Assembly (NCBI RefSeq): GCF_012676905.1
Contig: NZ_CP051428.1
Span: 3,682,001 to 3,746,000, forward strand
DNA from: Paenibacillus albicereus
GTDB lineage: Bacteria; Bacillota; Bacilli; Paenibacillales; Paenibacillaceae
Direction of reading: 5' to 3'
DNA: 64,000 nt
The translations under genes were made by a program, and so were the position numbers. Numbering within the stretch: position 1 is the first letter of the stretch; every line of letters begins with the position of its first letter. Below, piece after piece: positions 1 to 10,214 of this stretch. The notes beneath the pieces are model-generated. The model saw nothing but the letters and a program-made list of their open reading frames with translations, was not told the DNA's origin and ran no database searches.

Positions 1-2470
1 TCCGGCTGCTCTCCGCGCGGCCGGCCACGCCGCCGGCCTCGATGTCCGCGGCGCTCGCGGTTAACGCCACATAGTTCGGTGCTTCCGCGAGCGCCGCCGG
101 ACGGATGAGATCGGCATGGACCGCGTAGCCGGCGATGCCGCCGATGCGCGCGCCCGCCGCCGTCGCCGCTGCCGTCGGCTGCTCTCCGCCTTCGAGCTTG
201 GAGTCGGTCAGCGCGGCGCGGCTGTCTGCCGTGCCTTCCAGCCGTCCGACGAGTCCGCCCGCTTCCGCGCCGGTGCCGCCTGCGGCGAGCTCGACGCTCC
301 GCGCCGAGGCCCCGAGGATCGAGCCGCTGCTGAGGCCTGCGGCTCCGCCGAGCCGCGCGTCCGCGCCGGTCGAGCGGATGACGACCGCCTCGGCCGCTCC
401 GCCGCTCAGGCTGCCGGCGTTCTCGCCGGCGATGCCGCCGATGCGGGCCCGGGCTCCGGACGAGTCGACCTCGAAGCCGGACACGAGCAGGCTCGCCTGC
501 GCCGTGCCGCCCTGCAGGCCGATGCCGCCGCCAAGCGCGGCGTCAGCAGCTTGAGCCTCCAGCGAGACCGCGCTCACGCGCACCGGCTGCGCGGACGTGC
601 CGAGCACGGCCTTACCGTCGATCCGGCCCGCCGCGCCGCCGAACGCGACTCCCGTCATGCCGGCAGGCAAAGCGGCGGATACCCGGTCGACCCGGCTGCC
701 GACCACCGTCAGCTCGCCGATGCCGCGTCCGATCAGGCCGCCGGCCGCGAAGTCGTCGCGTCCGCCCGCAGGCGAGGCGATCTCGGTCTCGAAACGGATG
801 CTCGCCGAATCGGACGCAGACGGATCGCCGGCTCGGGAGTCGGAAATCATGCCCGAGGCGGAGCCGGCGATGCCGCCGGCCGCGCTGCCGGAGCGCTGCG
901 CCCGCAGCGTCAGCCAAGCCGCCGATGAATTGGAAATCATGCCGTCGGAATGGCCGGCGATGCCGCCCAGCTCGCCTTCGGCGACGATCGCGAGCGGCTG
1001 CGCTGCGGTTCCGCCAGCTGCGGAGGCGCTGATCTCGGCTCCCGCCGCCAGATAGCCGGCGATGCCGCCGGCATAGACCGCGCTCTCGCCGTCGGTGCCG
1101 GCCGTCAGGCCGCTCTTGAACGACGCATGGCGGATCAGGCCGCCGCCGCTGTAGCCGACGATGCCGCCGGCGTATACGGCGCCCGTTCCGCGCGCCTCGA
1201 CGGCTGCCGTCGAGACATACGCAGCCGGCTTCTCGTCGGTCAGGCTGACGCCTTGCGCCGCATAGCCGAACAGGCCTCCAATGTAGACGTCCTTGCCCTC
1301 GGCGCGGATCGGAATCGCCTGCTCGAACCCTTTGGCCCAAGTGAGCGCAGGACCGACGAAGCCGGCGATCGTGCCGGAGTAAACACGCTCTCCGCCCGCA
1401 TGATGGATAGCGGCCGTCTGGCGCAGCGAGACGGATGCGTCCGGCAGGACGCCGCCGATCGAGCCCGCCAGCCCGCCGGCATAGCTCTCTTGCGCATCCG
1501 GCGCGGTCACGCGCACTTCCCCGCTGTTGGCCGTATCGGCCGAGAACGTCACGGACGAGCCGTACTGTCCGGCGAGGCCGCCCGCATGCGCGAGCCGGCC
1601 TCCCGTGACCGTGACGGCGCCGCCGTTGCGGATCGGCGTGCTCTCGCCCTGCATGTCGAGCGAACCGGCCGTCAGGCCGGTCAGGCCGCCGGCGTACAGC
1701 TCGCTCTGGGCGCCGCCGCTCGCGGAGACCGCCCCGTCATTGGCCGCCTTTTTGAGCGTCAAGCCGCCCTCCGACACATGTCCGACCAGTCCGCCGGCGT
1801 AGGTGGAGCCCGTCACGGTGACAGGCGCCTCGTTGAGCGCATTGGACACCTGACCCGAGCCCGAGCCGACGATGCCGCCCGCATAGGCGAAGCCGGAGCC
1901 GCTCTCGGCCTCGATCGCGATCTCGTTCTCGATGTCATAGACGATGCTGTAGCCGGTCATCTTGCCGACGGCCGAGCCGGCGTAGACGTTGCCCGCCACG
2001 GTGACGTCGATCTGACCGTCCGCCTCGAAGCGGAAGCCGCCGACCGTGCCGCCGTCCATGTTGCCGACCAGTCCTTGATAAGGAATCGCGGCCGGCACGC
2101 GCATGCCGGAGATGCCCAGCACCGCTCCGTCCTTCGCGATCAGCGTGCCCTTGAACGGATGCGATTCCGTGCCGATCGGCAGCCAGTCGTAAGCCGACAG
2201 GTCCAGGCTGCGGTCGACTTCCAGAATCTTGCCCTTCAGGCCGTCCACGCCGTCCTCGCCGTTGACGAGCTTGGCGACGCCCGCCAGCTTGGCCGGCGTG
2301 TCGATCTTGAACGTCGTATAGGTCGCGTCGAACCAGCTCGTGTCCGCCGAGCCATCCCAGGTCTGAGCTCCCGCCCCGACCATAAGCGCCGTTCCGCCGG
2401 CCGCCCCGGCGAGGAGGACGGCGCCGAGCGCCGCCACCTTCCAGGTCCGATTTCGTCTTGTTGCCTTCAT
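1..2470 (-). CDS. GLUG-repeat exported protein (3' end outside window)
   Basis: Probable surface or secreted protein. The frame is open from the ATG at 2470 to the left edge, giving over 820 residues, so the C-terminus and any cell-wall anchor are outside the window. The N-terminus (MKATRRNRTWK, then an Ala/Gly/Leu-rich segment ending near GAGAQTWDG) looks like a signal peptide. From about residue 200 a short motif of the form AGG(I/L)xG recurs every 20-40 residues at least fifteen times (AGGIVG, AGGLVG, AGGLAG and variants). This is the signature of GLUG repeats, known from beta-helical bacterial surface proteins and adhesins. A G-rich ribosome site (GGGGGGCAGGAC) precedes the ATG. It is the third of three giant exported proteins read in the same direction and is separated from the SLH protein by a hairpin. 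Adhesion or envelope structure is inference; the substrate is unknown. Confidence 0.82.
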   Translation of the reverse strand, partial: MKATRRNRTWKVAALGAVLLAGAAGGTALMVGAGAQTWDGSADTSWFDATYTTFKIDTPAKLAGVAKLVNGEDGVDGLKGKILEVDRSLDLSAYDWLPIGTESHPFKGTLIAKDGAVLGISGMRVPAAIPYQGLVGNMDGGTVGGFRFEADGQIDVTVAGNVYAGSAVGKMTGYSIVYDIENEIAIEAESGSGFAYAGGIVGSGSGQVSNALNEAPVTVTGSTYAGGLVGHVSEGGLTLKKAANDGAVSASGGAQSELYAGGLTGLTAGSLDMQGESTPIRNGGAVTVTGGRLAHAGGLAGQYGSSVTFSADTANSGEVRVTAPDAQESYAGGLAGSIGGVLPDASVSLRQTAAIHHAGGERVYSGTIAGFVGPALTWAKGFEQAIPIRAEGKDVYIGGLFGYAAQGVSLTDEKPAAYVSTAAVEARGTGAVYAGGIVGYSGGGLIRHASFKSGLTAGTDGESAVYAGGIAGYLAAGAEISASAAGGTAAQPLAIVAEGELGGIAGHSDGMISNSSAAWLTLRAQRSGSAAGGIAGSASGMISDSRAGDPSASDSASIRFETEIASPAGGRDDFAAGGLIGRGIGELTVVGSRVDRVSAALPAGMTGVAFGGAAGRIDGKAVLGTSAQPVRVSAVSLEAQAADAALGGGIGLQGGTAQASLLVSGFEVDSSGARARIGGIAGENAGSLSGGAAEAVVIRSTGADARLGGAAGLSSGSILGASARSVELAAGGTGAEAGGLVGRLEGTADSRAALTDSKLEGGEQPTAAATAAGARIGGIAGYAVHADLIRPAALAEAPNYVALTASAADIEAGGVAGRAESSR

Positions 2471-2507
2471 GTCCTGCCCCCCACTTGAATCCGCCCTTAG
2501 CAGACAA

Positions 2508-2536
2508 CCCGCATCACGCCTATAGCATGATGCGGG
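2508..2536 (-). terminator. hairpin between SLH-protein and GLUG-protein genes
   Basis: A 9-bp perfect stem (CCCGCATCA / TGATGCGGG) with an 11-nt loop sits in the 82-bp gap after the SLH-protein stop and before the GLUG-protein ATG. There is no T-run, so it is more likely an attenuator or mRNA-processing hairpin than a full terminator. Confidence 0.35.
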
Positions 2537-2552
2537 CTCGCCTGCCGGCCGG

Positions 2553-5500
2553 TTATGAATTCATTCCATCGCTCACCCGAACCGCGATCGCAGCCGCCTG
2601 GCTGCGGGTCAGCGGATCGCCCGGACGGATGCTGCCGTCGATGCCTTGAACGAGTCCCGCCTTGACCGCGGCCGCAACCGGGCCGCGCGCCCAGTCCGGG
2701 ATCGCCTTGACGTCCGCGAAGGCGCCCAGCACGCGCGCGATCTCCGCTTCCTCCAGCTTCGCGCCCGGCTGCGCGATGGCCATCAGCCTGCCGGCCATGG
2801 CCATCGCCTCGAGCCGCGTCAGCGCCGCGCCGGGATCGTACCGGTCCGCGCTCTTGCCGCTCGCCAGGCCGAGGCCGGAAGCGATGCCGACCGTGCGGGC
2901 GTACCAGCTGTCCGCAGGCACGTCGGCAAAGCGGACTGTCGCGATCGGCTCGTTCATGTAGCCTGCCGCGCGCAGCAGGATCGTCGGGTATTCGGCCCGC
3001 GTCACCTTGGCGTTCGGCGCGAACTTGTCCGCCGACTGGCCGAAGACGAGCATCCGGGCCGAAGCCTCGCGGATGCTGTCCGCCGCCCAGAACAGCGGCG
3101 CCACGTCGGCGAACGTCCTCGCGTTCGCGACGTAATACACGTTGCCCGAGCCGGTCAGCCGCGCCTCGACGGCCGCGCCGCCCGCCGCCGGCTTCCAAGG
3201 CAGCGGCGTCCAGCTGCCGTCCGCCGCGCGGAGCAGCACCGCGGTCACGTCCTTCGTCCGCACGCCCTCCGGCAGCGGCAGCGTCGCGCTTGGCGCCGGC
3301 TTCCAGCTTGCAGGGTCGAGACCGAGCTGGAGCTTGGAGCCTGCGCCGCCTGCAAGCAGCCGGAAGCCTTGAGCTGCAGCCGCCGCATCCAGCAGCGTCC
3401 TCTCTCCGCTGTCGTTCAAGCCGAACGCCAGCACGAGATCGTCCTTTCCGCCGCGCAGCTGGGACGCTCCGAGCACGAGGCTCGCCAGCGGCAGCTCGAT
3501 GCGCAGCGTCTTGCCCGCCGCGGCAAGCTTGTCCGCGAGCGCCCGCTGCACCGTGACGCGGTAGCCTTCGGCGCCCGACTCGGCCGAGCGGAGCGTCAGA
3601 TCGGCCGCCACGCCGCCGTCGAGGACGGAGCTGTCCAGACGGATCAGCGCCGTCTTGCCTTCCCATGCGGCTTCGATCGCCGCGCCGTTCACGCTCGCCT
3701 GCGGCTTGTCTCCCGCCGGCGCTCCGCCGCCTCCGCCGAAGCCGAAGCCGCCCGGCATCATCATCCAGATGCTCGCCGGCAGCAGCTTCGCGGCCATCGC
3801 CAGCTTGCCGCTGGACAGCCGCTTCGCCACGACGACGGTGTCGCCGGATTTCGCTGCGACGATGCCGTCCGCCGGCAGCAGGCTCCAGGCCGACAGATCC
3901 TCCCGGAAGGCCGGCAGCTTCGCTCCGCTGCCATAGACGCGGTACGCGAGCTGCTGCCCCGTCATGTCGCCCGCATCCGTCACGACGATGCGGGTCTTGT
4001 CCGTCGAGCCGAGCACCGCTTCCGCCGAAACGCCGAGCGTGCCGAGCGAGGTCGGCTGCGGAAGCTTCGCCTCCGCGACCGCCAGCGCCTGCAGCGTCAT
4101 GCCGTCCGATACGCGGTACTCCGCCGTAATCAGGCTCGCCCCGGCGCCCAGCGCCGTCAGCGTGCCGTCCTCGGCGAGCAGCGCCGAGTCGCCGTCGACC
4201 GTCAAGGTCAGGCGCTCGCGCTCGGCCTCGGTCAGCGCGACTTCCTTATAACGCGTCTTGCCGCTGCCGTCCTTGCCGTCCGCAACCTGCAGCACGGCTT
4301 GCAGCTTCACGCTGTCGCCCGGACGGAGCGTCGGGATCGGCTTCAGCACGATCGCGCTCGGGACGCGGTAGCCGTCGTTCGTGACGTTCACGACGGCCGA
4401 GTTCTCGTTGCCCGCCGCGTCGCGGGCGAGGAACTTCAGCTCGGCCGACGCGCCGCCGTCCTCCGGCAGCAGCACCTCGCCGCTGAAGCGGCCGTCCTCC
4501 TCGACCTGGACCGCCTGTCCGGCGACCGTCAGGACGTCGCCCGGCGTCGTCGATCCGGCCACGCGCACCCGGCCGGACTGCGTCCGCGCTCCCGTCGCCG
4601 GCTCGTCGATGTACAGCACCGGCGCGATCGAATCGACCGTCAGGTACAGCATCGTGACCGAGACGTCGCCCGTCGCCGTATTGCGGGACCGCAGCTCGAC
4701 GGCGAACGTGCCGTCGGTCGCGAAGCGGGTCAGCTTCAGCGAGCCGCGGCTGACGCCGCCTTCGCTGCGCATGTCCGCCTTGCCCAGGAATTCCTCCCCG
4801 ACGTAGGCCTCCACCTCGACGTTCGGCTGCGACGAATGCAGCGTGATCGTCTGCTCGGTGCTGCTCGTGAGATGCGTCCAGAATTTCTTGCCCGGCTCGC
4901 TCGTCTTGGCCGGACCGCCGCCGAGCGTCAGCTGCGGCTTCTGCGCGAGCGGCAGCAGCGTCGCCGCCGTATCGGCCCGCTCCGCGTAATGCGGATTGCG
5001 GTTCTTGTCGTCGGCTTCCGTCGGCACCGCCGAGGCGCTGACGCCGATGACGTATGTCTGTCCGGTCTCGAGGCCGGCATGGGACACCTTCGGCGCCTCC
5101 TTGCCCTCCTCCCCGACCAGCTTCGTGCCGCCAAGCCCGGACGTATCGATCTGGTCCGAGGACGTGACGGCCGCCCAGCCGCCGATCGGGATGCCTTCGT
5201 ACTTGCCGCCCGCCGCGTTCCAGTACGGCTGCAGCTCCTCTTCGGTCATGAGCACGTCGCCGAACGGCTCGTAGGCCGTCCCGTTCCGGAACGCTTCGAC
5301 GACGAAGCTGCGCTCATAAGCCTGCTGGCCGCTCTTGACCGCGCCCGGCTTGAACGACAGATGGAAGTAGCCGTTGCCCGCCGGCTTCACCGCCACGTCG
5401 CTGACCTTGTTCGGAGCCATCGGGTCCTTCAGCTCGAAGCGCTGCGCCGACGTCTTCGTGGCGAAGGCGTTGTCGGACTTGAGCTCCGCCCGCACATAAT

Positions 5501-8500
5501 AGCTGCCCTGGCGGAGCAGGCCGCGGATGTCCTCCGTGCCGCCCGCCAGCTCGATGCGCCTGACGTCGATGCTCGCGCGGCCTGCCGCTGCCGGCAGGTC
5601 CTTGGCGATCAGCATGCCCGCGTCGCCGGCCTTGCGGACGACCTCGCCGCTCGAGAGCGTCTCGACCGCATCCGTCACGGCGTCCTTCGCCAGATACAGG
5701 CTGACCGTATCGCCCGGCTTGGCGTTATCGACCTTCCACGTCGCGGCGAACTTGTTCTCGTCCGCCGGGTCCGCCGTCAGGCCGACCTCGCTCAGCTGCG
5801 GCGCCGTCGGCACGTTCAGCAGCTTCGTCTCGACCGGCGCCTGCGCCGTCAGCGTCCACGTCCCGCCTGCAGCCGCCTTTGCCGCCGGCACGATCACGTA
5901 CGCCTTGCGCGAGTCGACGTCTGTCCCTTTGTTCTTCGCAGGCACGACCTGCGTGAAGGCGTTCGCCGTCTTGTCGGTGTTCGTGTTGTCGAACTTGATC
6001 GGGTACGGCTTGCCGCTGCCGTCCTTCATCGTGAAGGCCGGCATCTCCTTGCTGTCGTACTCCACTTCGATGATCGCGTTGCCGCTGACGCCGCCGAGCG
6101 GAATCTCATGCACGCGCCCGCCGTTCTTGACCGTAATGCCGCCGAGGCCGAGCGTCATGTCGCCGTTGTCGACGATCTTCATGTCGTCGCCGATCTCGCG
6201 GTACTCGATCGCCTGCGTCTCCTGCTCCGCCGGTACGCGGGAGTCGGCCAGCGCCTGCACGCCCGAGCCGATGACGAGCAGGCGCGGTCCGCGCTCCGGA
6301 TCCTCGATGACCAGATGCGCCAGGCCCTCCGGCAGCTGGTCGGTCGACGTGCCGAACTCGACGCCTCCGCCCCAGTAGTAGGTGATGCCGAGGCTGATGA
6401 ACAGGATGCCGACGCTGCCCCACAGCTTGTCGTTGTTGACGCCGAGGAACACGCTCGACAGCGGCATGCCGCCCACGACCGGCACCGCCCCCGGAATCTG
6501 CACCTTGGAGCCGATGTAGCCCTCGAAGTCGGTGCGGTTCTTCTCCAGGTTCTGGCCGACGAAGATGCCGGCCTTGCCGACGATGATGTCCCAGCCGCCG
6601 ATGTCGACCTCGGCCTGGACGCGCACGAACCACGGCGTTACCCACTGGGCTTCCAGCAGCGCCATCGTAATCATCTCGATGCGGTCGTCCTCTTCCGCGT
6701 TCGCGTCGGGGGAATACTTCATCTGCCCTTCGATCTTGATGCCCGTCCGCTTGAGCGTCAGGTCGATGTCGCCGAAGAAGTACGCCGGCGCCATGCCGAA
6801 GCGCACGCCGACGCCCGCCTGGATCGTCAGCGGGAACGGATCCTCCGCCGTGCCGCCGGCGATCGTGTCGGCCAGCTCGCGCACCGCGCCGCGGATCGCG
6901 GTCAGGTACGTCGCGCCGGTGATGAGGATGCCGGGGCTCTTGAGCTGCGTGCCGAAGGCGATGACGTCCGGCAGGATGCGCCCGTCGTCGACCTGCTTGA
7001 GCGAGAACTCGAGCGCGACCTCGGTCATGTTCTTGAGCTGCGCCTCGAATTCAAGGCCGTACGTGTTGCTGATCCCGTCCACTTTCTGGACGTAGTGGGT
7101 GACGCCGATGCTGCCGCTCGGCTTTTTCGGGCCTTCCTCGCCCGATTTCTTGTCCTCCTTCGGCCCGAACAGGCCGAGGCTTTCATTGAGGTCGAAGCCG
7201 AGCTTGGCGTCGATGCCGACGAAGCCCTTGTCGTTGAAGATGACGTTGTTGATCTCCGCGTTCACGACCTTCAGCGAGATCGAGCCGCCGAACGAGACGC
7301 CCCCCTCGCGCAGGATGAAGTCGTTCAGCGACAGCCCGAAGCCGTCGATCGAGAAGCTCGGCGCGCTGAACAGCGAGTGCTTGTTGAAATAGACGTTCTC
7401 CAGCATGATCTGCCGGAGCGGGTTGAGCCGGTCGCCGACGCCGCCGACGGCCCACTTGAGGCTGCCGTTCTGGCTGTCGTCCTCGGGGTTCGTCGCCGAC
7501 TGCTTGTTGGCGTCCTGGCTCTCCGCATCCTCTTCCTCTTCTTCCTCCTCGCCGCTGCCGGCGCGCGGAATACCGAAGCCTTCCCCGCCGAGCGTCTTGT
7601 CGAAGCCGTTGAAGAAGTCGAGCGTCCATTCGCCCTTGTGGAAGATGAAGCCGCTGCTGGCCACGCTCAGCGTGCCGTCGCCTTTGACGAACAGCGTGTC
7701 GAGCAGCGGCAGCCCGGCCGGCTGCTTCACGCCGAAGATGTCGAGCTTGCCGCGCACGAGCACCAGGTCCTTGCCGCTGTAAGCGACGGCGCCGTTGATG
7801 ATCGCCGGCTCGGTCTTCGTGTCGACGATGATCTGCTGGTCGTCGCCGCTGCCGACCTGCTTGACCATGCCGCTGACGACGACGAGCGTCTCGCGCTCGA
7901 TCTCATCCTCTTCCGCCTGCTCCTCGAAAGCCTCCAGCTCCTCCTCGCTCTCGAAGATGCGGTAGTTGTAGAGAGGCGTCTCCGCGAGCGCGCCTTCGTC
8001 GGCGAACTCGCTCAGCTCGAATTCGGGATCGACGGCCTTGCTGGCCGCGCCGATCAGCGCGCGCGTCTTCTTGTACTGCGTCGCGGCCTCGTACAGGAAG
8101 CTGCCCTCCTCGAACGGCTCGCCCGGGAACAGGCTGTTCAACTGCTCCAGCCGCTCCTCTCCGACCGTGGCGCCGTTGTCGATGCCGCTCAGATCGACGA
8201 CTTCCTTGTACAACGCCAGGATGCCGGCCTCGCGGATGCGCGATTCGTCGTTGTCGGTGACGAGGATCGTCTCGCCGGACGCGATGTCGTACATCGACGC
8301 GAGCTCCGGATCGTCCCCTGCGGTCCCTTTGTAGTCGAGGACGATCTCGTACTCACCGAGCGGCAGCTCCGGTCCGAGCCCCTTCTCCAGCACCTGGCCC
8401 GCCTCGTCGACCTTGTCGCCGCCGCGGTACGTGATGCGCATGTCGCCGGTCAGGCCGTCGTCGGTCGGCTGCAGCAGCACCGAGTCCGCCACCGGCACCC

Positions 8501-10202
8501 GGTAGCGCTCGCGGGTCGACTTCTCGACCAGGAACAGGTCGAAGTTCGGCTCCGTGCCGTTTCCGCCTGTCGTGTACGCCTCGATGTTGGACAGGTTGAC
8601 CGTCATGTACTTGACGTCCGTGCGGTACAGCTCCTTGGGCGAGACGCCGTAGATGTACGTCGGCGTCGCCTCGCCGACCGGAGGCAGCAGGACGAAGTTG
8701 GACTTGACCGACTCGTACTGCGCCTGGATGCTCTCGTCGGCGATGCCCTCGATCTTGCTGCGCGTCTCCGGGCTGCGCGCCGTCAGCATGTACTGGCGGG
8801 TCGTCGGCCACGGCCGGCCTTTGGCCATGACCTTGAACGTCGCCGTCACCGTATCGCCGGGCTTGTACTTCGGCTGGATGCCGAGCTTGGCCTCCTCCGG
8901 CGTCGCTTCCTTGCGGTACTCGATTCTTTTGCTGGCCACGCTGTCCGTGAGCGGCTTGCCGGAGGCGTCGCGCCTGATGTTGCCGCGCTCGTCCAGCTGC
9001 ACGAAGCTGAGCCCGCTCTCCAGCGTCATCTCCAGCTCGAGGCGCGAATGCTCCATGTTGAAGGCCGGGAGATTCTCGACCTCGGCGATGATGTCGAACA
9101 CGCCTTCATCGCGGTAGCCGCTCGCATCCGGCAGCGTCGCCAGCTGCTGCACCGGATCGACGTAGCGGATGGAGAACGCCTTGTCCGGCGCGACGATCTC
9201 GCCGAGGCCGTAGATCGTCTCGAAGCTCTGCATGCGGCCCGGCTCGATCGCGTCCGGATTCCAGTAGAACGCCACGGCGGAGTCCGCGCTGCCGTAGTCG
9301 TTCGTGTCGCGGGTGAAGTCGAGGTTCGGATGGACCGTGTAGTCCCATTTCGTATTCGCCAGCCCGTTCCAATGGCCGACGACCATCTCGTCGACGATGT
9401 TGATGTTCTGCTCGGCCACGTTGTTGAAGCCGTAGGCGACGACGTTCGTCGCCTGCGGATTCTCCAGGTCCAGCTTGTCGCGCATGACCCAGTAGGCGGG
9501 CAGCTTGTGCAGCGGCCGGTCCTCCTCGGAGACGCCGAGCTTCTCCGGCTCATGCGTCAGCCGGCGCTCGACGAGCAGCGGCGACTTGGACGCCGTGCCG
9601 ATCTGGAACGCCGGGCCGTCGTTGCTGCCGACCATCGTGTCGAGCAGGATGCGGCTGCCGACCTCGACCTTGGCGCCGCTGCCGTTCGCCACCTCGTAGC
9701 GGATGTTCACATTGCCCGAGTTGATCTTGTCCTTGCCGTCCGTATAGAGCAGCAGGATCTGCTTGATCGACACGCCCTTCATCGACCAGGTCATCTCCAG
9801 CTGCTTGGTGCCGTTCGGCTTCTCGACGAGCGTCGGCGCCGTCGTGCGCGACTGCTCGCTTCCGAACTTGTACTTGTTGCCGAAAATGTAGTCCGTGCCG
9901 TCGATGCGGAACGTCGTGAACGACGTCTCGGGGTCGTCCCCGCGGAACAGCAGGCTCACGTTCTGATCCTGCTTGCGCACCGGCTGGCCTTCGATCGTGC
10001 GGACGCCGTAGCGTCCCGTGTCGTTGTCGACCGTCACCTTGATATAGTCGTTTTGGATCGTCGTCGTGCGGCTCTTGCCCAGCTCGGCGGCCACCGCGTG
10101 GCCGCTCTCGAACAGGGCAGGAAACACCAGCACGAAGGCCAGCATCGACGACAGTCCGCGTTTAAGCAGCTTCACCCTGCATCCCCCAGTTCCTACGTTC
10201 AT
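2553..10202 (-). CDS. giant SLH-domain surface protein
   Basis: Exported protein of about 2,540 residues, probably held on the cell wall by its C-terminal SLH domains. A signal peptide (VKLLKRG, hydrophobic stretch, AVAAELG) opens it. A long beta-rich region follows, with an acidic linker (a run of seven Glu near residue 880). Ig-like segments lie around residues 1,850-2,050 ('SIAPVLYIDEPATG', 'RDAAGNENSAVVNVT'). Three SLH domains fill the last 190 residues ('FADVAPLFWAADSI', 'FADVPADSWYARTVG', 'FADVKAIPDWARGPV'); SLH triplets bind pyruvylated secondary wall polymer. The ATG at 10202 has an AGGAG only 2 nt away. A GTG at 10175, preceded by GGGGG at 7 nt, leaves a cleaner signal peptide and may be the true start. 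The gene begins 12 bp after the upstream gene's stop, so the two are probably co-transcribed. Ligand or activity is unknown. Confidence 0.88.
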   Translation of the reverse strand: MNVGTGGCRVKLLKRGLSSMLAFVLVFPALFESGHAVAAELGKSRTTTIQNDYIKVTVDNDTGRYGVRTIEGQPVRKQDQNVSLLFRGDDPETSFTTFRIDGTDYIFGNKYKFGSEQSRTTAPTLVEKPNGTKQLEMTWSMKGVSIKQILLLYTDGKDKINSGNVNIRYEVANGSGAKVEVGSRILLDTMVGSNDGPAFQIGTASKSPLLVERRLTHEPEKLGVSEEDRPLHKLPAYWVMRDKLDLENPQATNVVAYGFNNVAEQNINIVDEMVVGHWNGLANTKWDYTVHPNLDFTRDTNDYGSADSAVAFYWNPDAIEPGRMQSFETIYGLGEIVAPDKAFSIRYVDPVQQLATLPDASGYRDEGVFDIIAEVENLPAFNMEHSRLELEMTLESGLSFVQLDERGNIRRDASGKPLTDSVASKRIEYRKEATPEEAKLGIQPKYKPGDTVTATFKVMAKGRPWPTTRQYMLTARSPETRSKIEGIADESIQAQYESVKSNFVLLPPVGEATPTYIYGVSPKELYRTDVKYMTVNLSNIEAYTTGGNGTEPNFDLFLVEKSTRERYRVPVADSVLLQPTDDGLTGDMRITYRGGDKVDEAGQVLEKGLGPELPLGEYEIVLDYKGTAGDDPELASMYDIASGETILVTDNDESRIREAGILALYKEVVDLSGIDNGATVGEERLEQLNSLFPGEPFEEGSFLYEAATQYKKTRALIGAASKAVDPEFELSEFADEGALAETPLYNYRIFESEEELEAFEEQAEEDEIERETLVVVSGMVKQVGSGDDQQIIVDTKTEPAIINGAVAYSGKDLVLVRGKLDIFGVKQPAGLPLLDTLFVKGDGTLSVASSGFIFHKGEWTLDFFNGFDKTLGGEGFGIPRAGSGEEEEEEEDAESQDANKQSATNPEDDSQNGSLKWAVGGVGDRLNPLRQIMLENVYFNKHSLFSAPSFSIDGFGLSLNDFILREGGVSFGGSISLKVVNAEINNVIFNDKGFVGIDAKLGFDLNESLGLFGPKEDKKSGEEGPKKPSGSIGVTHYVQKVDGISNTYGLEFEAQLKNMTEVALEFSLKQVDDGRILPDVIAFGTQLKSPGILITGATYLTAIRGAVRELADTIAGGTAEDPFPLTIQAGVGVRFGMAPAYFFGDIDLTLKRTGIKIEGQMKYSPDANAEEDDRIEMITMALLEAQWVTPWFVRVQAEVDIGGWDIIVGKAGIFVGQNLEKNRTDFEGYIGSKVQIPGAVPVVGGMPLSSVFLGVNNDKLWGSVGILFISLGITYYWGGGVEFGTSTDQLPEGLAHLVIEDPERGPRLLVIGSGVQALADSRVPAEQETQAIEYREIGDDMKIVDNGDMTLGLGGITVKNGGRVHEIPLGGVSGNAIIEVEYDSKEMPAFTMKDGSGKPYPIKFDNTNTDKTANAFTQVVPAKNKGTDVDSRKAYVIVPAAKAAAGGTWTLTAQAPVETKLLNVPTAPQLSEVGLTADPADENKFAATWKVDNAKPGDTVSLYLAKDAVTDAVETLSSGEVVRKAGDAGMLIAKDLPAAAGRASIDVRRIELAGGTEDIRGLLRQGSYYVRAELKSDNAFATKTSAQRFELKDPMAPNKVSDVAVKPAGNGYFHLSFKPGAVKSGQQAYERSFVVEAFRNGTAYEPFGDVLMTEEELQPYWNAAGGKYEGIPIGGWAAVTSSDQIDTSGLGGTKLVGEEGKEAPKVSHAGLETGQTYVIGVSASAVPTEADDKNRNPHYAERADTAATLLPLAQKPQLTLGGGPAKTSEPGKKFWTHLTSSTEQTITLHSSQPNVEVEAYVGEEFLGKADMRSEGGVSRGSLKLTRFATDGTFAVELRSRNTATGDVSVTMLYLTVDSIAPVLYIDEPATGARTQSGRVRVAGSTTPGDVLTVAGQAVQVEEDGRFSGEVLLPEDGGASAELKFLARDAAGNENSAVVNVTNDGYRVPSAIVLKPIPTLRPGDSVKLQAVLQVADGKDGSGKTRYKEVALTEAERERLTLTVDGDSALLAEDGTLTALGAGASLITAEYRVSDGMTLQALAVAEAKLPQPTSLGTLGVSAEAVLGSTDKTRIVVTDAGDMTGQQLAYRVYGSGAKLPAFREDLSAWSLLPADGIVAAKSGDTVVVAKRLSSGKLAMAAKLLPASIWMMMPGGFGFGGGGGAPAGDKPQASVNGAAIEAAWEGKTALIRLDSSVLDGGVAADLTLRSAESGAEGYRVTVQRALADKLAAAGKTLRIELPLASLVLGASQLRGGKDDLVLAFGLNDSGERTLLDAAAAAQGFRLLAGGAGSKLQLGLDPASWKPAPSATLPLPEGVRTKDVTAVLLRAADGSWTPLPWKPAAGGAAVEARLTGSGNVYYVANARTFADVAPLFWAADSIREASARMLVFGQSADKFAPNAKVTRAEYPTILLRAAGYMNEPIATVRFADVPADSWYARTVGIASGLGLASGKSADRYDPGAALTRLEAMAMAGRLMAIAQPGAKLEEAEIARVLGAFADVKAIPDWARGPVAAAVKAGLVQGIDGSIRPGDPLTRSQAAAIAVRVSDGMNS

Positions 10203-10214
10203 GACTCCTATGAC